Source of the DNA: Lachnospiraceae bacterium UBA3866
GTDB lineage: Bacteria > Bacillota > Clostridia > Lachnospirales > Lachnospiraceae
Length of the DNA stretch: 19,860 nucleotides
Direction of reading: 5' to 3'
NCBI GenBank assembly: GCA_002392345.1
Contig: DGGU01000060.1
Location: forward strand, 1-19,860
In this document: positions 12,944 through 19,860 of the stretch, in pieces
How the letters are laid out: every line of letters begins with the position of its first letter
Position numbering within the stretch: position 1 is the first letter of the stretch
Program-made: the position numbers and the translations under genes
The notes under the pieces: generated by a model
Told to the model about the DNA's origin: nothing
The model's database searches: none
Seen by the model: only the letters and a program-made list of their open reading frames with translations

Positions 12944-14884
12944 ATGAAAGAGGTAAAAAATAAATTATCAAAGGGCGAACAAATAGTTCAAAATGAAAAC
13001 TCAAAGACAAGAAATTTTACTGGCATCCCCAATATAATTATAAGTTCTATACTTGTGCTATTTTCGTTGCTTAGCATATATATAGTTTTCTTGTCACCCT
13101 TCGATACAAGAATTAATAGAGCGGCTTTCGTTGGGATTATAGTTTTTTCTATATATCTGCTATACCCTATAAGCCAACGATTACCAAAAAAGACTAACCA
13201 TATCCCAATCTATGACCTAATTTTTGCCATACTAGCTCTCATCAGTTATGGTTATTTTGTATTTAACTGTGCCTACATCATAGAGGTAGGCTTAAGACTC
13301 ACTCCTCTCATGATGGCGCTTGGCATAATTGGAGTTCTTCTAACTCTTGAAGCATGTAGGAGGGCCACAGGTCTTCCTATAGTTATAGTCGCATTAGCAT
13401 TTATAATATATGGACTCATGAACAACTCTCTAAAACGTGTCGTATATGACCTCTTCTATACAACAGAAGGTGTCATCGGCACTCCTATAAGAGCTTGCAC
13501 TGCTTTCATATCACTTTTTGTTATCTTTGGTGCTTTTCTAGAAAGAACAGGTATATCAGATTTCTTTATTAATCTCGCCAACTCTCTTGCTGGACACACT
13601 GTCGGTGGTCCTGCCAAAGTTGCAGTTATATCATCGGCACTATGCGGTATGGTGTCTGGTTCATCAGTAGGTAACACTGTGACAACTGGTGCTATAACTA
13701 TCCCCCTTATGAAGAAGAATGGTTATAAACCAGAATTCGCTGGAGCTGTAGAAGCTGCAGCATCAACCGGCGGGCAGATTATGCCACCTATCATGGGTGC
13801 AGCTGCATTCCTCATGATCGAATACACCAACAAAGATTATTCTTTTATAGCTCTTCGTGCTTGCCTTCCAGCTTTACTTTACTTTGCTGGCATCTTCATA
13901 TCTGTTCATCTTGAAGCAAAAAAACTCGGTCTCAAAGGTATACCAAAATCACAACTTCCAAAATTTACTGATGTAATAAAATCTTGGTATCTTGTATTAC
14001 CACTTATCATACTCACCTATCTTATAATTAAATCCACCATGGCTAAGGCAGCAATCATAGCCATTGCTGTTGCTGTTGCTCTTAGTGTTGTAAGAGATAT
14101 GTTCATGGACTACAACGGCAAAGAGATATTAGAAGATAAAAAGAAGCACAAACTTCTTGTCATAACTCAATCAACTCCTACCCTTATAATAAAATCTCTC
14201 GCAGCAGGAGCAAAATCAGTTATCTCAGTCGGTATAGCTTGTTCTGTAGCTGGTATCATAGCTTGTATCATTACTACTACTGGCATAGGCACAGAACTAG
14301 TGTCTGCCATAGTGAATCTATCGAGAGGCAATCTAATGGTGGGTATGTTTCTCACTATGATAACCTGTATCATACTTGGCATGGGCGTTCCTACAACAGC
14401 AAACTATGTCATCATGGCTACAACTTGTGCACCTATACTTATCGGAATGGGCATGAATCAATTTGCTGCACATATGTTTGTATTTTACTTTGGCATAGTT
14501 GCAGACATCACTCCACCCGTAGCGCTCGCTGCCTATGCAGGTTCAGCCATAGCTGGAGCCTCTCCAATAAAAACTGCAATCAATGCAACTCTCCTTGCGA
14601 TTGCCGCTTTCATAGTTCCATATGTCTTTGGTCTAAATCCTGCCATGCTCTTTATCGACACCAACGCCTTTGAAGTTATACTTATAATCATCACATCACT
14701 AGTTGGAATCTTTGGAGTATCTGCTGGCATCAGAGGATATGTATTTAGAGATATGAATATACTAGAGCGTATATTCATAATACTTGGTGGTCTCCTACTT
14801 ATATACCCAGGTATCATCACAGACTTAATCGGTCTCATCTCTATAGTATTTATCATATTTGCTCAAGTTAAGACAAAAAAATAA
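12944..14884 (+). CDS. TRAP transporter permease, 4TM/12TM fusion
   Basis: This ion-gradient-driven permease fuses the small (DctQ-like) and large (DctM-like) TRAP membrane subunits in one chain, as usual for TAXI systems. Its 646 residues form many hydrophobic helices. The family signature blocks are present: GMVSGSSVGNTVTTGAITIPLMKKNGYKPEFAGAVEAAAS (split over about 235-275), GGQIMPPIMGAAAFLM just after, and GMGVPTTANYVI with ITPPVALAAYAGSAIAGA in the second half. The ATG at 12944 has GAGG five bases upstream; an in-frame GTG at 12938 overlaps that site and is less likely. The gene is followed by a bidirectional terminator. It works with the receptor and DUF1850 protein to import an unidentified, probably anionic, solute. 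Confidence 0.94.
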   Translation: MKEVKNKLSKGEQIVQNENSKTRNFTGIPNIIISSILVLFSLLSIYIVFLSPFDTRINRAAFVGIIVFSIYLLYPISQRLPKKTNHIPIYDLIFAILALISYGYFVFNCAYIIEVGLRLTPLMMALGIIGVLLTLEACRRATGLPIVIVALAFIIYGLMNNSLKRVVYDLFYTTEGVIGTPIRACTAFISLFVIFGAFLERTGISDFFINLANSLAGHTVGGPAKVAVISSALCGMVSGSSVGNTVTTGAITIPLMKKNGYKPEFAGAVEAAASTGGQIMPPIMGAAAFLMIEYTNKDYSFIALRACLPALLYFAGIFISVHLEAKKLGLKGIPKSQLPKFTDVIKSWYLVLPLIILTYLIIKSTMAKAAIIAIAVAVALSVVRDMFMDYNGKEILEDKKKHKLLVITQSTPTLIIKSLAAGAKSVISVGIACSVAGIIACIITTTGIGTELVSAIVNLSRGNLMVGMFLTMITCIILGMGVPTTANYVIMATTCAPILIGMGMNQFAAHMFVFYFGIVADITPPVALAAYAGSAIAGASPIKTAINATLLAIAAFIVPYVFGLNPAMLFIDTNAFEVILIIITSLVGIFGVSAGIRGYVFRDMNILERIFIILGGLLLIYPGIITDLIGLISIVFIIFAQVKTKK

Positions 14885-14904
14885 AGGGCAAAGCCCTCTA
14901 AATA

Positions 14905-14930
14905 AAAAATCACACAATGGTGTGATTTTT
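14905..14930. terminator. Bidirectional Rho-independent terminator between the TRAP operon and rpmB
   Basis: AAAAATCACAC and GTGTGATTTTT form an 11-base-pair stem around a four-base loop, with A and T runs at both ends. It therefore serves the plus-strand transporter operon and the convergent minus-strand rpmB, whose stop codon is immediately adjacent (14931-14933). A smaller hairpin, GGGC-AAA-GCCC, precedes it at 14886-14895. Confidence 0.88.
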
Positions 14931-15116
14931 TTATGCTCTCTTAACTTTCTCAGAACGAAGGCATCTAGTACATACATAGCACTTTTTGTTTCCTTCTTCT
15001 GTCTTAATAGTAACATGTCTAAGATTAGCTTTGAATGTTCTATTAGATCTTCTATGAGAGTGGCTTATCTGATTTCCAAACTTAACACCTTTTCCGCATA
15101 CTGAACATACAGCCAT
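14931..15116 (-). CDS. rpmB: 50S ribosomal protein L28
   Basis: This small ribosomal large-subunit protein of 61 residues begins MAVCSVCGKGVKFGNQISHSHRRSNR, which is diagnostic. It is the cysteine-containing form: Cys4, Cys7, Cys46 and Cys49 make a probable zinc site (CxxC pairs), with an additional Cys52. The ATG at 15116 follows GGAGGTG by five bases. The gene has its own promoter upstream and shares a bidirectional terminator downstream, so it is likely monocistronic. Confidence 0.97.
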   Translation of the reverse strand: MAVCSVCGKGVKFGNQISHSHRRSNRTFKANLRHVTIKTEEGNKKCYVCTRCLRSEKVKRA

Positions 15117-15156
15117 AATACACCTCCAAAAATACTTACCTACGTAACAGCAATAT

Positions 15157-15185
15157 ATTTTAACATAAACTTACTTTAAATGCAA
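15157..15185 (-). promoter_or_regulatory. Promoter of rpmB
   Basis: On the minus strand, TTGCAT (15185-15180), a 17-base spacer and TAAAAT (15162-15157) form a sigma-70-type promoter. TG one base before the -10 box makes it an extended -10. The predicted start leaves a leader of about 30 bases that carries GGAGGTG. Confidence 0.7.
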
Positions 15186-15214
15186 TAGCATACATCTCAT
15201 CTTATATAGCCTAA

Positions 15215-15607
15215 TTAATCGTCATATTCTGCACTGATGTTGTTGATAGCTTCTTCTACTCTTTCGTCTATTTTATTCCTATTGAGAAGTTTATCAACTA
15301 GATCTGGCAACAAATCTATAGCCTTACTTAGATAATCTTGGCTATCTATAGTTATAAGTTTAGTGAAGCCATCTTGTACAACAAGGCAGGCAATAGGTCT
15401 AACTTTGCAGCCTGCACCAGCAGTTTCTTTATTGTCTTTTAGTTCTCCAACACCAAAACCAAGACTAGTCTCTATGAATGGTATGATCGTAGTATTACCG
15501 ACAATCACTGGCTCACCTATAACTTTTTTTGTATCTACTAAGCCATCTACACCTTTAAAGATTGAAGCAATTGTCTCTTTAATATTTACTTTTGCATCAT
15601 TATCCAT
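15215..15607 (-). CDS. ytfJ: YtfJ/GerW family protein
   Basis: This 130-residue protein of the Spore_YtfJ (GerW) family has the typical order: amphipathic N-terminal helix (about 5-22), KKVIGEPVIVGNTTIIPF, the glycine-rich SLGFGVG...TAGAGCK segment near 48-69, then RPIACLVV. In Bacillus subtilis the homologue is a spore protein needed for normal germination, and family members are widespread in Clostridia. Here the C-terminal glycine motif is less rich than in Bacillus. The ATG at 15607 follows AGGAGG. It sits directly downstream of the ytfI-type gene, the same pairing as in Bacillus. Whether this organism sporulates cannot be judged from the window. Confidence 0.88.
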   Translation of the reverse strand: MDNDAKVNIKETIASIFKGVDGLVDTKKVIGEPVIVGNTTIIPFIETSLGFGVGELKDNKETAGAGCKVRPIACLVVQDGFTKLITIDSQDYLSKAIDLLPDLVDKLLNRNKIDERVEEAINNISAEYDD

Positions 15608-15659
15608 AACGGCCTCCTACATCTATATTATAAAACAAAATGTAATTATTCGCAATACG

Positions 15660-16496
15660 CTACTTTGATTTTTTATCTGCCTTCTTTTTGAATGCTACAG
15701 CTCTGAATTTTTTGTCAAGAAGGATATTTAGTACAGGTTTAATGGCTAGAAATGCCGATACCCTACTTTTTGCACATATATGGCCAGTAAATGAATCCTC
15801 CATAAAATGTGGTTCTATATTCATGTTGCTATCACTAAGTGCTTTAAGCGGTGTGACAATCGCACATGTAAGACCCATTATATAAGGATCTCTTATGCCA
15901 TAACTTAGGTCTACCTTATATTCTCTTGGTCGTACTCTTCTAAGTATAAGAGATATATTGTCTAATATAAGGCTAATTATGTACGTAAGGTCTTCAGGAA
16001 TGAAATCCTTGATTTTCTCTATTGTAGACTCTATGCTCTTCTTTTCACTATCACTATCTATGCCTTGTCTATTCTCAGCCTTCTTAGCACTCACAAATAA
16101 GCCCTTAACCACATTGTCATTCTCTTTTAGCGTATTTCCTTTAGTTTCTTTCACAAGGACTTCGTTACTAATTATATCTTTGGACTCAGAGTCTATTTTA
16201 GTTTCTATAGTAGCTTCACCACTCTTCTTGTCTATTTTTTTCATTGCATCTATATCTTTTTTGCCAGCGAATATAGTCTTAGATAATATTTTGAGCCTAT
16301 ATTCTATTGGCACATTATATTCAATCTTAAGTAAAAAACTAATCAAAAAATATTTAAAAGAAAGTTTTAGCGCTTTATCATCATATCTTATATCAAGTAT
16401 ATACTTAAACGGATATAAAAATACAACTAGTATTATGATCAATAAAACTAATATTATGATCAAAAGCATAGATAAAATTTTGATTACAATGCCCAT
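15660..16496 (-). CDS. ytfI: DUF2953 (YtfI-like) membrane-anchored protein
   Basis: The 278-residue protein starts with a transmembrane helix (about 4-28, a long run of I, L and V). A short beta-rich segment follows (YPFKYILDIRYDDKALKLSF), typical of DUF2953. A charged, variable, probably disordered middle covers about 80-160. The conserved C-terminal part runs from about 160 to 265 (IISLILDNISLILRRVRPREYKVDLSYGIRDPYIMG...). Its function is not established; in Bacillus the homologue is next to ytfJ and expressed in sporulation. The ATG is two bases after the cinA stop and the ytfJ start is 52 bases downstream, so all three are probably cotranscribed. Confidence 0.8.
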   Translation of the reverse strand: MGIVIKILSMLLIIILVLLIIILVVFLYPFKYILDIRYDDKALKLSFKYFLISFLLKIEYNVPIEYRLKILSKTIFAGKKDIDAMKKIDKKSGEATIETKIDSESKDIISNEVLVKETKGNTLKENDNVVKGLFVSAKKAENRQGIDSDSEKKSIESTIEKIKDFIPEDLTYIISLILDNISLILRRVRPREYKVDLSYGIRDPYIMGLTCAIVTPLKALSDSNMNIEPHFMEDSFTGHICAKSRVSAFLAIKPVLNILLDKKFRAVAFKKKADKKSK

Positions 16497-16498
16497 AC

Positions 16499-16963
16499 CT
16501 ATTCAAAATTCTTGAATTTTGATATTTCATCAAATACAAACTCTGCAGTATCTTCTCTTATTTTATTTCTATCACCTTCGAAATTACATTCATATACTTT
16601 GACATTATCAAGATAGTTTATCCCTACATACACTCTTCCTACAGGTTTATCGTCACATACAGTTGGGCCAGCATTGCCTGTGGTTGATATACAGATATCA
16701 TCGTTTGTTAGCATCTTGAGCTTCACACACATATCATATGCTACTTCTCTTGACACAACGCCGTACTTACTGATGAGTCCTGCATCAACACCAAGTACAT
16801 TGATCTTAGAATCATTAGAATATACTATAAAACTCTCTTTCAATATACCAGAACTACCTGGCACATCTGTTATATACTTTGCTATGAGGCCGCCAGTTAT
16901 AGATTCTGCAGTGGATATTGTAGTTTTAGTCTTAATTAAGTTTTTGATAAGATCCTTATACAT
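16499..16963 (-). CDS. pncC: Stand-alone CinA C-terminal domain, nicotinamide-nucleotide amidase
   Basis: This 154-residue protein matches the C-terminal (PncC) domain of CinA, which deamidates nicotinamide mononucleotide in pyridine nucleotide recycling. Visible motifs are TISTAESITGGLIA at 16-29 (the family consensus has AESCTGG; the Cys is Ile here), FIVYSNDSKINVLGV near 45-59 with the conserved Tyr and Lys, and STTGNAGPT near 93-101. The N-terminal molybdopterin-binding-like domain of full CinA is absent, as in many short PncC proteins. The ATG at 16963 is one base after the pgsA stop with no clear Shine-Dalgarno, suggesting coupling to pgsA. Confidence 0.88.
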   Translation of the reverse strand: MYKDLIKNLIKTKTTISTAESITGGLIAKYITDVPGSSGILKESFIVYSNDSKINVLGVDAGLISKYGVVSREVAYDMCVKLKMLTNDDICISTTGNAGPTVCDDKPVGRVYVGINYLDNVKVYECNFEGDRNKIREDTAEFVFDEISKFKNFE

Positions 16964-16964
16964 A

Positions 16965-17507
16965 TTATAGTTTTGATGTAAATACTTCCTTGCTTTTAAT
17001 CACATAATCTATAAGAGATATTATAACTAGTGCCGTTGATATATAGAAAAGCCCGTAAGTTATATAATAACATACTACATTGATATTATAAAACTTGAAA
17101 AGAAGTAGTATAACGGCCACCATCTGAGTGGCTGTCTTGAATTTCCCCCACATAGATGCCGCTATAACTTTATTTTGTTCAAGTGCAATTAGTCTTATAG
17201 ATGATATGGTCAGTTCTCTTAAGATCACTATCAAGGTACATAGAAAATGGACTTCTTTAGTCTCAGTAAGTAAGAAAAGTGCTGTTATCACAAGCATCTT
17301 ATCAGCAAGCGGATCCATAAGCTTACCAAAATTAGATATAAGATTGTATTTTCGAGCTATAACTCCATCAAAATAATCTGTGATGCTTGCAAGCACAAAG
17401 ACCACAGCCGAACCAATACGAAACCCAAGCATAAATAAAACTATAAATATAGGTATCGCAATGACTCTGCACATGGTAAGTTTGTTGGGTAAGTTCTTAT
17501 CTATCAT
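16965..17507 (-). CDS. pgsA: CDP-diacylglycerol-glycerol-3-phosphate 3-phosphatidyltransferase
   Basis: This membrane enzyme makes phosphatidylglycerol phosphate, the committed step to phosphatidylglycerol and cardiolipin. Its 180 residues form about five to six helices. The CDP-alcohol phosphatidyltransferase signature D-x2-DG-x2-AR-x8-G-x3-D-x3-D is intact: D44, D47-G48, A51-R52, G61, D65 and D69. The N-terminal LPNKLTMCRVIAIP is typical of PgsA. The start ATGA overlaps the rimO stop by four bases. Its product would be the lipid donor for the lgt-encoded enzyme at the other end of the window. Confidence 0.94.
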   Translation of the reverse strand: MIDKNLPNKLTMCRVIAIPIFIVLFMLGFRIGSAVVFVLASITDYFDGVIARKYNLISNFGKLMDPLADKMLVITALFLLTETKEVHFLCTLIVILRELTISSIRLIALEQNKVIAASMWGKFKTATQMVAVILLLFKFYNINVVCYYITYGLFYISTALVIISLIDYVIKSKEVFTSKL

Positions 17508-18793
17508 ACTATATCGCCTTCTAAATCCATACCTTTGATTCTATTAATTTCTACATTGACAAAACTTCCTGACATAAGCATATCTTTTGACTTCACATAT
17601 ACTTTATCATCTATATCCCTTGCATTGAAATATGGTCTAACTATGTATGTATCTCTTTTTTTTATATCTCTTCCTTCTACAATAGCATTATACACTATGC
17701 CTAATTTCTTTTTATTATTTTCTTTAACAATATCTTTTTGAGCATCAAGGATTATTTTTTTTCTTCTTTTCTTCGTTTGTTCATCAACTTGACCATCAAA
17801 GTTATAAGACTTTGATAATTTCTCTCTGCTATAACAAAAAACTCCGAGCTTGTCAAACTTAGTTTCTTTCACATAGGATAATAACTTTCTAAACTTTTCT
17901 TCTGTCTCACCAGGAAAACCAACTATGAGAGTTGTTCTTATACAGATATTTGGAATTTCTTTTCTTAGTTTTCTTATAGTCTTATCGATGGCACCTTTTG
18001 TCGTATGCCTATTCATAGATTTTAAAATATCATCATCTATATGTTGGATAGGCATATCGATATATGGTAAGACTTTCTTTGTTGTCTTTATCATATTGAT
18101 TACACTATCGTCTATCTCTTCTGGATAACAATAAAGTAATCTTATCCACTCTATCCCTTCAATCTTAGATATCTCTCTAATAAGACTTGCTATAGGTTTC
18201 TCTTTCTTATTGAAAAGCGGGTCGTCCTTTATATCTACACCATAATGTAGCACATCCTGTCCTACTATAGATAGTTCCTTTACGCCGTTTTTTGTGAGTT
18301 TCCTCACTTCTTTTAGAATATGTGAAGGCCTAGCACTCTTAAATCTACCCCTAAGATAAGGTATTATACAATAAGAGCAATATTTGTCACAGCCATCACA
18401 TATCTTTATAGAAGAAGAAAATGATAGGACATCATTAATCCTATCATTATAATTACTTAGACCATATAGGTACTTGTCAAGAGCTAGTATATAATCCACA
18501 TCTTTAAATAGCGAATCATACTCATGGGTCTTTAGATTCTCAGTCGCAAGACAACCAAGTACAAATACCTTCTTTATAATATTCTTTTTTTTCAAATCAA
18601 CAAAGCGCTTTATATACTCTATACTTTCTTTCTTCGCATCATGGATAAAACTACAAGTATTGATTATAACTATGTCTGCATCTTTTTCAGAAAGGCTTAT
18701 ATCAAAGCCATACTTATCTACAAGTCTTTTCAAGACTTTTTCTGAATCTACGGTATTCTTATCGCAACCAAGTGATACAAACAAAGCCTTCAT
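17504..18793 (-). CDS. rimO: Ribosomal protein S12 methylthiotransferase RimO
   Basis: RimO is a radical-SAM enzyme that methylthiolates the conserved aspartate of ribosomal protein S12. Its 429 residues have an N-terminal UPF0004 domain with three cluster-binding cysteines (C10 in SLGCDKNTVDSE, C47 in INTCSF, C81 in LGCLA), a radical-SAM domain with C135-x3-C139-x2-C142 (CDKYCSYC), and a C-terminal TRAM domain from about 365. The CDKNTVDSE motif separates RimO from MiaB, which normally has CQMNxxDSE. AAGGA, placed nine bases before the ATG, lies at the end of rpoZ five bases upstream. Confidence 0.95.
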   Translation of the reverse strand: MKALFVSLGCDKNTVDSEKVLKRLVDKYGFDISLSEKDADIVIINTCSFIHDAKKESIEYIKRFVDLKKKNIIKKVFVLGCLATENLKTHEYDSLFKDVDYILALDKYLYGLSNYNDRINDVLSFSSSIKICDGCDKYCSYCIIPYLRGRFKSARPSHILKEVRKLTKNGVKELSIVGQDVLHYGVDIKDDPLFNKKEKPIASLIREISKIEGIEWIRLLYCYPEEIDDSVINMIKTTKKVLPYIDMPIQHIDDDILKSMNRHTTKGAIDKTIRKLRKEIPNICIRTTLIVGFPGETEEKFRKLLSYVKETKFDKLGVFCYSREKLSKSYNFDGQVDEQTKKRRKKIILDAQKDIVKENNKKKLGIVYNAIVEGRDIKKRDTYIVRPYFNARDIDDKVYVKSKDMLMSGSFVNVEINRIKGMDLEGDIV

Positions 18794-18798
18794 ATGGA

Positions 18799-19029
18799 TT
18801 AATCCTTATTATCAGGTATCACTTTAACTAGCCTATTCTCAATCTCATCAATGGCTATAGTTAAGGCATTTTTGCCATTTTCTACCCTTTCATCTTTATC
18901 ATCAACTAATTGTCTTGCCCTCTTAGCTGCCGCTATTATAACCGTGTACTTACTTTTGATTTTCTCATTCTCATTGAGTATACTCTCATTAACTTCATTG
19001 ATTAATTTCTGTACTGATGGTTCAAACAT
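18799..19029 (-). CDS. rpoZ: RNA polymerase omega subunit
   Basis: This 76-residue protein has the omega core motif YTVIIAAAKRARQLVDDKD near 28-46 and NALTIAIDEIENRL near 54-67. Omega assists assembly of beta-prime into RNA polymerase. The start overlaps the gmk stop by eight bases (ATGTTTGA), and the GGAGGAG in the gmk end serves as ribosome binding site. The gene order gmk-rpoZ supports the identification. Confidence 0.92.
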   Translation of the reverse strand: MFEPSVQKLINEVNESILNENEKIKSKYTVIIAAAKRARQLVDDKDERVENGKNALTIAIDEIENRLVKVIPDNKD

Positions 19030-19651
19030 TTTGCTCCTCCTTTATATCTTCAACTATCTTATCTAGTACCTTCATAGCCTCTATATTTTTATTCTTATCA
19101 TAATTGCCACTAACTATATCTTTTATATCCTTAATAGAGCCCTCTATAGTCTCGTTGACCAAGACATAATCATAATGCTTTGCATACTCTGCATCTATTA
19201 TAGCCTGTCTAACTCTCGCTTCTATCTGTTCTCTGCTATCACGATTTCTTTTTACAAGTCTTTCTCTCTGAATCCTAGCGCTGCTAGTTGTGAAAAATAT
19301 GAGTATGGCCTTATCATATATTTTCTTTATCTGAAGTGCACCTTGCATCTCTATCTCAAGTATGACATTGATGCCTTCTTTCAATCTATCTTCTACATAC
19401 TTCTTAGGTGTCCCATAATAATTATCTACATATTTTGCATACTCAAGCAGCTCGCCATTCTTTATCATCTCATCAAACTGCTCTTTTGTTTTGAAAAAAT
19501 AGTCCACCCCTTCTTGCTCTTGTCCTCTCTTTTCTCTTGTAGTTGCAGATACCGATAGACAGTAATTATCAAAATTACCAACCAAAGCTTTTGCAATAGT
19601 TCCCTTACCAGCAGCTGATAGCCCTGATATAACAAGAAGCTTTCCTTCCAT
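19022..19651 (-). CDS. gmk: Guanylate kinase
   Basis: Gmk phosphorylates GMP to GDP with ATP. The 209 residues include the P-loop GLSAAGKGT at 10-18 (a variant of the common GPSGxGKxT, with Leu and Ala in place of Pro and Gly), the GMP-binding stretch SVSATTREKRGQEQEGVDYFF at about 33-53 (split here by eye) and ELLEYAKYVDNYYGTPK, and the lid with RLVKRNRDSREQIEARV. The P-loop Lys16 is present. The ATG at 19651 is preceded by GGGGAGA. It begins the run gmk-rpoZ-rimO-pgsA-pncC and lies downstream of two tRNA genes. Confidence 0.95.
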   Translation of the reverse strand: MEGKLLVISGLSAAGKGTIAKALVGNFDNYCLSVSATTREKRGQEQEGVDYFFKTKEQFDEMIKNGELLEYAKYVDNYYGTPKKYVEDRLKEGINVILEIEMQGALQIKKIYDKAILIFFTTSSARIQRERLVKRNRDSREQIEARVRQAIIDAEYAKHYDYVLVNETIEGSIKDIKDIVSGNYDKNKNIEAMKVLDKIVEDIKEEQNV

Positions 19652-19671
19652 CGTTCTCTCCCCTATTATTC

Positions 19672-19690
19672 AAAAAGTAGTACATACTTT
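19672..19690 (-). terminator. Possible weak terminator after tRNA-Gln
   Basis: On the minus strand AAAGTA, a five-base loop, TACTTT and two further T form a short hairpin six bases after the tRNA-Gln 3' end. The stem has only six base pairs, mostly A-T. Some transcripts may read through into gmk, for which no separate good promoter is visible. Confidence 0.35.
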
Positions 19691-19695
19691 AATAA

Positions 19696-19767
19696 CACCC
19701 CTATAAGGATTCGAACCTTAAGATGACGGAGTCAGAGACCGTTGCCTTACCATTTGGCTATAGGGGT
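19696..19767 (-). tRNA. tRNA-Gln (anticodon CTG)
   Basis: This is a complete 72-base cloverleaf on the minus strand. The acceptor stem ACCCCTA pairs with TAGGGGT, the D stem is GCC/GGC, the anticodon loop CTCTGAC gives anticodon CTG, and the T arm TAAGG-TTCGAAT-CCTTA is followed by discriminator G. CCA is not encoded. The closing pair of the anticodon stem (31-39) is T-T, leaving four good pairs. The anticodon reads CAG. Confidence 0.93.
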
Positions 19768-19772
19768 CCAAC

Positions 19773-19801
19773 AAAAAAATCTTACTTTTGAGATAAGATT
19801 T
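19773..19801 (-). terminator. Rho-independent terminator between tRNA-Lys and tRNA-Gln
   Basis: On the minus strand AAATCTTA pairs with TAAGATTT around a nine-base loop, followed by a run of T. It lies just after tRNA-Lys and a few bases before the tRNA-Gln 5' end, so it may end the tRNA-Lys transcript or act as a partial attenuator between the two genes. Confidence 0.65.
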
Positions 19802-19807
19802 CCTGAG

Positions 19808-19860
19808 TGAGACACGGGGGAATCGAACCCCCGACAACTTGATTAAAAGTCAAGTGCTCT
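19808..19860 (-). tRNA. tRNA-Lys (anticodon TTT), 3' part
   Basis: The 3' 53 bases of a tRNA are cut by the right window edge. The anticodon stem CTTGA/TCAAG encloses CTTTTAA (anticodon TTT). The T arm is GGGGG-TTCGATT-CCCCC, then acceptor strand GTGTCTC and discriminator A. No CCA follows. The D arm and acceptor 5' strand lie outside the window. Confidence 0.9.

Noticed and set aside
14239..14673. Plus-strand frame rich in Cys, His and Tyr inside the TRAP permease
   Set aside because: It is an alternative-frame shadow of a well-supported membrane protein gene; its composition is an artefact of the permease codons.
17752..17762. Run of eight A in rimO as another phase-variation tract
   Set aside because: A runs of this length are expected by chance in such an AT-rich genome, and rimO is a housekeeping gene with an intact frame.

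Overview
The window reads as a chromosomal segment of a low-GC Gram-positive anaerobe of the class Clostridia, most likely Lachnospiraceae or a close relative. This rests on strong AT bias, AGGAGG-type ribosome binding sites, a cysteine-rich L28, a YtfJ/YtfI pair and the gene order gmk-rpoZ-rimO-pgsA-cinA. The species assignment is inference.

Left third (1-6810), all genes on the minus strand. The 5' end of a probable lgt is cut by the window edge. It is followed upstream by ligA (NAD+-dependent DNA ligase), rluF (23S rRNA pseudouridine synthase), a small REP-associated tyrosine transposase (RAYT), and a restriction-modification locus. That locus has a specificity subunit broken at a run of nine G, and a 640-residue protein carrying both a PD-(D/E)xK-like nuclease motif and an N6-adenine methyltransferase. 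Its organisation is like BcgI (type IIB), so no separate hsdR is required. About 14 copies of a GC-rich imperfect palindrome (core GGGCGAGCTATGCGAGCCC, with a GTAY or GTAR head) lie between these genes. They are the likely REP substrates of the RAYT. Several abut start or stop codons, and one forms a 28-bp-period array.

Middle (6813-11251), minus strand: queA, an unrecognised single-pass membrane protein, a secreted protein with choline/glucan-binding-type cell-wall repeats, and an S8 (subtilisin-like) exported serine protease. These four overlap or nearly touch and probably form one transcript starting from a strong promoter just before the protease. queA contains a GC-rich, REP-like patch at a normally conserved site.

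Plus-strand island (11385-14930): a TRAP-type transporter operon with a TAXI-family binding lipoprotein, a DUF1850 lipoprotein and a fused 4TM/12TM permease. It has its own near-consensus promoter and a bidirectional terminator shared with the convergent rpmB.

Right third (14931-19860), minus strand: rpmB with its own promoter; ytfJ, ytfI (DUF2953), cinA/pncC, pgsA, rimO, rpoZ and gmk in a tight housekeeping run with 4-8 bp overlaps; then tRNA-Gln(CTG) and a partial tRNA-Lys(TTT) with a terminator between them.

The most notable content is the apparently phase-variable BcgI-like restriction-modification locus, in which one added G would fuse two target-recognition domains, and the RAYT/REP family interleaved with it.
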